Program-made: the position numbers and the translations under genes
NCBI GenBank assembly: GCA_037892765.1
Contig: JBBKBW010000015.1
Reading direction: 5' to 3' (one strand)
Source of the DNA: Clostridium_AQ sp900552125
Lineage (GTDB): Bacteria > Bacillota_I > Bacilli_A > Erysipelotrichales > Erysipelotrichaceae
Length of the DNA stretch: 60,590 nucleotides
The notes under the pieces: generated by a model
Databases searched by the model: none
Told to the model about the DNA's origin: nothing
The model's input: only the letters and a program-made list of their open reading frames with translations
In this document: piece after piece, positions 54,643 through 60,590 of the stretch
Layout: every line of letters starts with the position of its first letter
Numbering within the stretch: the first letter of the stretch is position 1

Positions 54643-55122
54643 TTACTTTACAGATTCTTTCGTAGCAGTTCCAACCTTATTGCCATTTTCCTTAATATAG
54701 GTTTCCATTGCTCGTAACATACGTCTTGCTTTTTTCTTTGCTCGATTTTTATAAATAGCATTCATAATACGAAAATTCATATTTGCCATTTTCGTATTTC
54801 CAATGAAATCTTCCATATATGTTACCCCTATACAATCTGTATCTATCTTTTCAATATGATACCCTAGTTTATTTACTCCGCCATAAGAGTGAAACTCTGC
54901 ACAATAAGATGTTGGAATTGAAAACTCTGTAATTACAACTTTAACATCACCTTTACGCCCTACTTTATTCTTCAGCTTCTTATGATAAGAATATCCCTTA
55001 TGAAGCTGTTTTGGTCTTATCTTTTTCCCTGTAGCTTCACATACATCATAAGCAACAGATTCTGCCAGCTGTGTAAAAAAGGCTTCTGCTGATACATAAA
55101 GTTTTTCATTAACTTCAACCAT
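54643..55122 (-). CDS. DUF3284-family protein
   Basis: 159 residues. EKLYVSAEAFFTQLAESVAYD, YSYHKKLKNKVGRKGDVKV and a basic C-terminus (NRAKKKARRML). DUF3284 proteins recur in cellobiose-class PTS operons, and the fold suggests a lipid- or sugar-binding START-like domain, but no function is proven. RBS GGAG. Between GH1 and MupG genes. Confidence 0.8.
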   Translation of the reverse strand: MVEVNEKLYVSAEAFFTQLAESVAYDVCEATGKKIRPKQLHKGYSYHKKLKNKVGRKGDVKVVITEFSIPTSYCAEFHSYGGVNKLGYHIEKIDTDCIGVTYMEDFIGNTKMANMNFRIMNAIYKNRAKKKARRMLRAMETYIKENGNKVGTATKESVK

Positions 55123-55145
55123 TTCTCATACACTCCATTTCTTTT

Positions 55146-56522
55146 TTAAAATCCTTTATTTTGACTTAAATCATAAAACCAATTACCAGATTTTTTTATC
55201 GTACGTTTTTGTGTATGAATATCCAATTCTACCAAACCGTAACGATTCTTATATGCATTCAGCCAGCTCCAGCAATCAATAAATGTCCATACATGATAAC
55301 CTATGCAACGACTTCCTTCATCAATACCTTTTGCCAGCCAGCTTAAATGTTCTTTCATAAATTCTATGCGATAATCATCTTCAATCTGACCTTGTCTGCG
55401 AAAACGACTTTCATTTTCTACTCCCATACCATTTTCAGTTACCATCCATTCGATATTTCCATATTCATCACGAATTCTAATGGCGATATCATATATACCC
55501 TTTGGATAGATTTCCCAGCCACGATATGGATTCATTTTACGCCCGGGCATAATATAAGAATCATAATAATATGTTGGCATAAATGGTGCATTAGGATTAG
55601 GTAAATCTGCTTTTGCGCAAACACGTACAGGATGATAATAGTTTATCCCTAAAAAGTCTACCGTATTATTTTTCAAAATGTCAATATCTTCTTTATTATA
55701 AACAGGCAACAATTTATGTTTTTTTATAAGTTCTAACAGTTTAGAATCATATTCCCCTTTGATTGCTGGATCCAGAAAGCTTTTATTTGCGAAGAGTTCC
55801 GCAATTTCTGCAGCTTCTATATCCTTGGGATGATCACTTCTTGGATATGCAGGAGTAAGATTTAATATAATACCAATCTTTCCATTTTGGTCTAGCGCAT
55901 GATACTCTTTAATCGCAAAAGCACTAGCTAATGCTGTATGATAAGCAACTTGAACAGCAGCATGAGGATCTACTTTACATGGATAGTGATAGCATTGTAA
56001 GTATCCACATTCCACATGTACGATTGGTTCATTGAATGTAAACCAGTGTTTAACTACGTCTCCAAATAGTTCAAAACAGGTTTTTGCATATTGTCGATAA
56101 AACTCAACAACCTCTCTATTTTCCCAGCCTCCAATTTCCTGTAAAGCTGCAGGCGTATCAAAATGATATAAAGAAACAAATGGTTCAATACCATTCTTCT
56201 TTAATTCTGCGAATACATCTTTATAAAAACTAACCGCCTGTTCATTTAAATGCCCACGTCCTTGAGGAAATAATCTAGACCAGCTAATCGAAGTGCGAAA
56301 AGAATTATGTCCTGTTTTCTTCATAAGCTGAATGTCTGATTTATAATTCTTAAAAAAAGTAGAGGTATGCTCAGGTCCAATATTATCATGAAATTTATAA
56401 GGTTCTTTTTCATACCATAGATCCCATATATCCATTCCCTTATCTTTTTCTGTATGTGCTCCTTCACTCTGCGTTGCGGAAGTAGCACTACCGAAGAAAA
56501 AATTATCTGGAAATTTTACCAT
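55146..56522 (-). CDS. 6-phospho-beta-glucosidase, GH1
   Basis: 458 residues. Acid/base Glu in TFNEPIVHVECGY, nucleophile Glu in MVTENGMG, and NFFFGSATSATQSEGA at the start. Hydrolyses phosphorylated beta-glucosides made by the PTS. Final hydrolysis step for sugars brought in by the adjacent IIABC. Overlaps the upstream small membrane protein gene by 7 bases. Confidence 0.93.
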   Translation of the reverse strand: MVKFPDNFFFGSATSATQSEGAHTEKDKGMDIWDLWYEKEPYKFHDNIGPEHTSTFFKNYKSDIQLMKKTGHNSFRTSISWSRLFPQGRGHLNEQAVSFYKDVFAELKKNGIEPFVSLYHFDTPAALQEIGGWENREVVEFYRQYAKTCFELFGDVVKHWFTFNEPIVHVECGYLQCYHYPCKVDPHAAVQVAYHTALASAFAIKEYHALDQNGKIGIILNLTPAYPRSDHPKDIEAAEIAELFANKSFLDPAIKGEYDSKLLELIKKHKLLPVYNKEDIDILKNNTVDFLGINYYHPVRVCAKADLPNPNAPFMPTYYYDSYIMPGRKMNPYRGWEIYPKGIYDIAIRIRDEYGNIEWMVTENGMGVENESRFRRQGQIEDDYRIEFMKEHLSWLAKGIDEGSRCIGYHVWTFIDCWSWLNAYKNRYGLVELDIHTQKRTIKKSGNWFYDLSQNKGF

Positions 56523-56698
56523 TTGCCATTTTTTCTCCTTTCCTTACGAATCGATTTCTTTAATATAATGACACCTATCAAACAAATTGATAATCCGCCA
56601 ATCAGCATAACCATAGGCTGTGTGCTTTGCGGAGAAAACATTATAAATAATAATCCGATACTAATAAAAAACACTTGCCAAGAGTTCCACTTATTCAT
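56516..56698 (-). CDS. Small two-helix membrane protein
   Basis: 60 residues. Two hydrophobic helices (about 8-22 and 28-48; FFISIGLLFIMF and MLIGGLSICLIGVIIL) and a basic tail. It starts 8 bases before the IIA gene ends and overlaps the GH1 start, so it is a true member of the operon. Function unknown; possibly a regulator of the IIC. Confidence 0.7.
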   Translation of the reverse strand: MNKWNSWQVFFISIGLLFIMFSPQSTQPMVMLIGGLSICLIGVIILKKSIRKERRKNGKW

Positions 56699-57026
56699 AA
56701 TCCTGTACCCCTTTACTATGACTGATTTTTTTACTTAATCGAATAAATTTATCAGCTAGTATTTTAAAACTCTCTGCACTCATTAACTGATTCTCTGCAT
56801 GTAAAAGCAGAAGTACAATTTCTGTTTTATCACCATTTGCTTCTTTTTGAATCATACCTGCATGAGCTTTATGCCCTTCTACAAAATATTCTTCTCCTTC
56901 TTTTATTTTATCTTCTGCCTGATCAAATTTTCCATCTATGGCATAATCTATAGCTTCTATAAAACTAGCTCTTGCCATTCCTACACTTGAAATTATTTGA
57001 AAGCAAGTCATTTCGATTCCTTCCAT
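56691..57026 (-). CDS. PTS lactose/cellobiose family, IIA component
   Basis: 111 residues. Phospho-His is the His in LLLLHAENQLMSA, matching LacF/CelC. Second conserved HKAHAGMIQ. Trimeric all-helical. The start is uncertain between ATG 57032 and 57026; I chose 57026 because AAGG sits about 8 bases upstream of it, closer to the usual spacing. Confidence 0.88.
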   Translation of the reverse strand: MEGIEMTCFQIISSVGMARASFIEAIDYAIDGKFDQAEDKIKEGEEYFVEGHKAHAGMIQKEANGDKTEIVLLLLHAENQLMSAESFKILADKFIRLSKKISHSKGVQDYE

Positions 57027-57093
57027 ATACATAATCCTTTCCTATATTTAATGAAAGGCAGGAGGACTATCCCACCTGCCAATAAACGAATAG

Positions 57094-58506
57094 TTAACTG
57101 TTTGACAATTCTTTGTCTTGAACACGATTTGCCAACATAACAAACGGAGTCCAAATCAAGAATGAAATAAACAGATTTAGTAATGCGACTCCTGCTGCTA
57201 ATAAATTTCCGCCTGTACCAAGGAATGCATAAATACCAACTGGCATGATCCATGGAACCTGAACATAAACTGGAGGAATTATTCCTGCTGCAGTTAATCC
57301 ATAAGCAATAGCTGCTAATATTGGTGGAACAATGAGCCATGGAATCATATAGATTGGATTTAACACGATTGGCATTCCAAAGACAACCGGTTCATTGATA
57401 TTAAAGATTCCCATAGGAGCAGATAACTTTGCGACCGCTCGAGTATCATCTCGTTTAGAAAATAAGAAGATTGCGATCAATAAGCCCAGTGTAACACCAG
57501 ATCCGCCCATCTGAGCATATGCGTCAAAGGAACCACGTGTCCAATAATATTTCATTTCTGCAGTAGAGCCTGTCTTATTCCAAACCTCTAAATTATTTAG
57601 TAATGCCGTTGTATAAACACCTTCAATGATAGGTGCCATAACATTGGATCCATGTAATCCAAAGAACCAGAATAACTGTACTAAGAATACAACCAGCATT
57701 ACACTAAAGAAACCTTGTGACATACTTAGAAGTGGAGCTTGTATCCATCTTACAATTAAATCATTTGGATATGTTCCAGTAGTAACTAAACAGATTTGTG
57801 TAATAATTGCAAATGTATAAATAGCTATAACACCTGGAATAATTGCCGCAAACGCATTGCTGACAGCTGGAGGTACAGAATCTGGTAATTTGATTGTGAT
57901 TTTCTTAAGCATTAATTTAACATAAATCATAGTAGATAAGAAACCAACAATCAGACAAGTAAATAATCCAGTAGCGCCCGTATAAGCACTTCCTAGATAT
58001 CCCCAAGCACCAACACCTTGCAGTAAAATTGCACTGTTATCATTATTCAATGCAACATTAAGTCCCAAGTCTTTCAACGTATCAAGTGCCGCAACATCAA
58101 CACCACCTAAAGTAAAATCAAAGACTGCACTCTGATTCATACAAGTTACAACAGAAGCAAAAGCAATTACTCCACCTGCAACCGGATTTACATCATATGA
58201 CTTCGCAATATGATATCCAAGCGCGAACGTAAATACCATACCTAAGATTACGATTGAACCAAAATAGACATTACCATTAACCGCAATCAAATTGGTCATT
58301 GACGCTACAAATGCATTACCTTCTCCAAACCATGTATTTGGTAAATCTCGGAAGAATACATTTAATAAAACTGCAATACTACCAACCATTGTAATTGGCA
58401 TAATTGAGATAAACCCATCACGAATTGCCACCAAATGTCGTTGACTGCCTATTTTTGCAGCAACTGGCATAAAATGTTCTTCCATCCAGTTCATAAATTT
58501 ATTCAT
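57094..58506 (-). CDS. PTS lactose/cellobiose family, IIC component
   Basis: 470 residues, membrane permease. FMNWMEEHFMPVAAKIGSQRH, FFGLHGSNVMAPI and FNINEPVVFGMPIVLNP are family motifs. About ten helices. The sugar is most likely a beta-glucoside or chitobiose-type disaccharide; which one is open. Confidence 0.94.
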   Translation of the reverse strand: MNKFMNWMEEHFMPVAAKIGSQRHLVAIRDGFISIMPITMVGSIAVLLNVFFRDLPNTWFGEGNAFVASMTNLIAVNGNVYFGSIVILGMVFTFALGYHIAKSYDVNPVAGGVIAFASVVTCMNQSAVFDFTLGGVDVAALDTLKDLGLNVALNNDNSAILLQGVGAWGYLGSAYTGATGLFTCLIVGFLSTMIYVKLMLKKITIKLPDSVPPAVSNAFAAIIPGVIAIYTFAIITQICLVTTGTYPNDLIVRWIQAPLLSMSQGFFSVMLVVFLVQLFWFFGLHGSNVMAPIIEGVYTTALLNNLEVWNKTGSTAEMKYYWTRGSFDAYAQMGGSGVTLGLLIAIFLFSKRDDTRAVAKLSAPMGIFNINEPVVFGMPIVLNPIYMIPWLIVPPILAAIAYGLTAAGIIPPVYVQVPWIMPVGIYAFLGTGGNLLAAGVALLNLFISFLIWTPFVMLANRVQDKELSNS

Positions 58507-58565
58507 AATATTTTCCTTTCATCATTGTATAAAATACAATTTCCCAATCTTCCTTACATTATAGA

Positions 58566-58877
58566 TTATTCATTCTTTTTGTTTAAAGCCGCAATTGCCT
58601 GTTCTAAAACAAGTGCACCATTCATAGTACCATAAGACTTCATGTCAATTACTTCCACTGGCTTACCTTTCGCAATCTTTTTCATCTTAGATTGCAGAAA
58701 GCGAACTTGCGGCCCTAACATAAGAATATCTGCCTTGTCAACCTGATTAACAGCTTCAGCATCTGCAACAGCCCATATTTCTGCTTCTATTCCTTTTTCC
58801 AGTGCAGATTGCTTCATTTTGTTTACCATAAGACTAGTCGACATACCAGCAGAACAAACGAGTACAATATTTAGCAT
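58566..58877 (-). CDS. PTS lactose/cellobiose family, IIB component
   Basis: 103 residues from ATG 58877 (GGAGGG 7-8 bases upstream). The phospho-Cys is the Cys in IVLVCSAGMSTSLMV, about residue 8. The frame extends to 58910 but that part overlaps the operator. First gene of the operon. Confidence 0.92.
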   Translation of the reverse strand: MLNIVLVCSAGMSTSLMVNKMKQSALEKGIEAEIWAVADAEAVNQVDKADILMLGPQVRFLQSKMKKIAKGKPVEVIDMKSYGTMNGALVLEQAIAALNKKNE

Positions 58878-58896
58878 TTTCCATCCCTCCTTTCTT

Positions 58897-58910
58897 ATGG
58901 TATATACCAC
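58897..58910 (-). promoter_or_regulatory. GntR operator, PTS operon side
   Basis: ATGGTATATACCAC, palindrome GTGGTATATACCAT just upstream of the IIB RBS. Nearly the same as the site at 59116. Confidence 0.8.
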
Positions 58911-58944
58911 TCGTATGTTAACTGTACCATTTTATTTCACTTTT

Positions 58945-58958
58945 TGCAACCGTTTTCT
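58945..58958. promoter_or_regulatory. cre-like site 1
   Basis: TGCAACCGTTTTCT fits the cre consensus at 12 of 14 positions. It lies in the divergent region between operators. Confidence 0.4.
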
Positions 58959-58997
58959 TTTATTTCTTTTCAAAAAAATATTTAATATAACAAATAT

Positions 58998-59011
58998 TTA
59001 AAGCGTTTACA
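58998..59011. promoter_or_regulatory. cre site 2
   Basis: TTAAAGCGTTTACA fits the cre consensus at 13 of 14 positions. In the divergent region, placed to repress both transcripts under glucose. Confidence 0.65.
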
Positions 59012-59115
59012 TTAAATTATATGATAAATTATTCTTTAAATTCGTGTCTACTAGCATCAATTAAAGCATCACAATCAAAAAATATACATAGACACTCTAA
59101 ACTTTTCATGTTATT

Positions 59116-59129
59116 ATGGTATAGACCAT
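59116..59129 (+). promoter_or_regulatory. GntR operator, GH4 side
   Basis: ATGGTATAGACCAT, palindromic except the centre, overlapping a -10 TATAAT (59129-59134) of the GH4 gene. Confidence 0.8.
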
Positions 59130-59175
59130 ATAATCAAATTTACATATTTATACATTTAAAAAGGAGGTCTTAATT

Positions 59176-60504
59176 ATGGAGAAAAAAAGTCTAAAAATTG
59201 TTACAATTGGCGGAGGTAGCAGTTATACTCCAGAACTTGTAGAAGGATTTATTAATCGTTACAATTCTTTACCTATATCGGAATTATGGCTAGTGGATAT
59301 TGAAGAAGGAAGAGAAAAATTAGAAATTGTAGGTGCTCTAGCTAAACGAATGGTAAAAAAAGCTAATCTACCTATGAAAATCATTTTAAGCTATGATCGT
59401 AGAGAAGCTTTAAAAGATGCAGATTTTGTAACTACTCAAATGCGTGTAGGACGCCTGCAGGCACGTATACTAGATGAACGCATCCCTTTACAGCATGGAA
59501 TGATAGGACAAGAAACAAATGGTGCTGGAGGAATGTTTAAGGCTTTTCGTACAATTCCTGTTATTCTAGATATAGTAAAGGATATGCAAGAACTTTGTCC
59601 TGATGCATGGCTCATTAATTTCACCAATCCTGCTGGTATTATCACAGAAGCAATATTTCGCTATACCAACTTTGAAAAAGCAATTGGTTTATGCAATGTA
59701 CCAGTAAATATGGTTTCAGGCTTTGCCAGCATGCTAAATGTTAAAGAAGAAGATGTAACTATGGAAATTCAAGGAGTTAATCATTTTATCTTTGCGACTA
59801 ATGTTTTTGTGAATGGAAAATCATGTTTTGATAAACTCCTGCATTTATATGCTCATTTAAAGGAGGAAGATACTATACAAATGAAGAACTTTGTATCTTT
59901 GCCTTATTCTCCATCATTTATTAAGGGTTTACAAGCTATTCCCTGTCCTTATCATAATTATTATTTTTTCACTAAAGAGCAGTTAGAAGAAGAACTTCAG
60001 CAATTAAACACAGGCACAGTCCGTGGAGAAGTGGTAAGCGAAACAGAAAAAGAATTATTCGCATTATACAGTAAAAAAGAACTAGACAAAAAGCCTGAAC
60101 AATTAGCAAAACGTGGCGGCGCAAAATATTCTGATGCTGCATGTAATCTTATTCATAGCATCTACAACAATATAGGTGATATTCAATATGTCGATGTAAA
60201 AAATAATGGAGCCATTTTAGATCTATCAGCGGAAAGTGCAGTTGAAGTTGCATGCCGCATTACTTCTGATGGTCCTCAGCCAATTGTAACTGGTAACTTA
60301 AAGCTTCCAATCAGCGGATATATTCATATGATTAAAACATTTGAACGCATGGTAGTAGAAGCAGCTGTTGAAGGTAGCCGAGAAAAGGCTGTAGCAGCTT
60401 TAAACCTAAATCCCCTATGTCTTAGTGATAGTCTAGCAAATATTGTCGTAGACGAGCTTTTGAAGGCTCATAAACAATATCTACCTCAATTCAATGTAAA
60501 GTAA
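59176..60504 (+). CDS. 6-phospho-beta-glucosidase, GH4 (NAD/metal dependent)
   Basis: 442 residues. Rossmann N-terminus VTIGGGSSYTPELVEG, INFTNPAGI, metal Cys/His in GLCNVPVNM and GVNHF. GH4 enzymes oxidise and eliminate across the glycosidic bond, needing NAD+ and Mn2+. Of the LicH/CelF type. Divergent from the PTS operon and probably shares its GntR control. RBS AAGGAGG. Confidence 0.93.
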   Translation: MEKKSLKIVTIGGGSSYTPELVEGFINRYNSLPISELWLVDIEEGREKLEIVGALAKRMVKKANLPMKIILSYDRREALKDADFVTTQMRVGRLQARILDERIPLQHGMIGQETNGAGGMFKAFRTIPVILDIVKDMQELCPDAWLINFTNPAGIITEAIFRYTNFEKAIGLCNVPVNMVSGFASMLNVKEEDVTMEIQGVNHFIFATNVFVNGKSCFDKLLHLYAHLKEEDTIQMKNFVSLPYSPSFIKGLQAIPCPYHNYYFFTKEQLEEELQQLNTGTVRGEVVSETEKELFALYSKKELDKKPEQLAKRGGAKYSDAACNLIHSIYNNIGDIQYVDVKNNGAILDLSAESAVEVACRITSDGPQPIVTGNLKLPISGYIHMIKTFERMVVEAAVEGSREKAVAALNLNPLCLSDSLANIVVDELLKAHKQYLPQFNVK

Positions 60505-60522
60505 TTAACAGAAATATACTAA

Positions 60523-60568
60523 AAAAAGATTTCACTTCTACTATGATAATAGAATATGAAATCTTTTT
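60523..60568 (+). terminator. Terminator of the GH4 gene
   Basis: AAAAAGATTTCA pairs perfectly with TGAAATCTTTTT around a 22-base loop. Confidence 0.8.
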
Positions 60569-60590
60569 AACTTCCTAAATTAAAAAAAGG

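Noticed and set aside
57008..57340. 110-residue open frame on minus
   Set aside because: Lies inside the IIC gene in another frame, with Ser/Cys-rich nonsense composition; a shadow.
1..60590. CRISPR array, tRNA, rRNA, IS element or prophage
   Set aside because: I looked for regular repeats, cloverleaf-like clusters and transposase or integrase motifs and saw none.

Overview
The window looks like chromosome of a low-GC, Gram-positive gut Firmicute. Gene content, lipoprotein style and PTS load fit an Erysipelotrichaceae-like lineage ([Clostridium] innocuum / Longicatena / Absiella type). This placement is inference from gene content and protein flavour; no rRNA is present to confirm it. Nearly all of the sequence is ordinary genes in compact operons. 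I see no prophage, IS element, CRISPR array, tRNA or rRNA.

Layout. (1) 0.2-2.9 kb, minus: two tandem paralogous lipoproteins that share an Ig-like N-terminal half but have different C-termini (one NlpC/P60 hydrolase), preceded by two small cytosolic genes, one with Cys pairs. (2) 3.2-13.9 kb, minus: rlmCD-type methyltransferase, a membrane-anchored unknown, and the housekeeping run pcrA-ligA-camS-gatC-gatA-gatB, the same gene order as in staphylococci apart from putP. (3) 14-17.4 kb, plus: two tandem LCP (LytR-CpsA-Psr) proteins with three membrane helices and an extra substrate-binding-like segment. (4) 17.5-23.6 kb: unknown protein, lipoprotein, AlaX-type editing protein, rRNA methyltransferase, and a MATE transporter broken by one frameshift. 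(5) 23.8-30 kb, minus: a mannose-class PTS operon containing a BtpA/SgcQ TIM-barrel protein, with a sigma-54 promoter, paired upstream repeats and its LevR-type activator. (6) 30.1-35.8 kb, minus: ndk, then a methionine synthesis operon (stand-alone MetH reactivation domain, MetH lacking that domain, and a homocysteine methyltransferase/MTHFR fusion) behind a methionine T-box leader. (7) 35.8-41.5 kb: small accessory genes, namely an XRE regulator plus membrane protein with twin operators, an antitoxin whose RelE-like toxin has decayed, and a TetR-controlled flavin/aldo-keto reductase operon. (8) 41.7-50.8 kb, plus: SWIM-SNF2 helicase, a P-loop protein resembling HPr kinase/PEPCK, pyrR, M42 peptidase, a GDT1-type Mn exporter, and PepF. 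(9) 50.8-60.6 kb: ptsI with a cre-like site, then a Lac/Cel-class PTS operon (IIB, IIC, IIA, small membrane protein, GH1, DUF3284, MupG, GntR) divergent from a GH4 phospho-glucosidase. The divergent region holds two copies of one palindromic operator and two cre-like sites.

How the parts work together: ptsI (Enzyme I) feeds phosphate to both PTS operons. One operon is activated by sigma-54/LevR; the other is apparently repressed by the GntR protein and subject to carbon catabolite control. The strongest regulatory calls are the sigma-54 promoter embedded in a terminator hairpin, the Met T-box, the TetR twin palindromes and the GntR twin palindromes; each is visible directly in the bases. No wholly new system is proven here. 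The best leads are the LCP proteins with a sensor-like segment, the split MetH under a T-box, the HprK/PEPCK-like P-loop protein, and MupG placed inside a cellobiose-class PTS operon.
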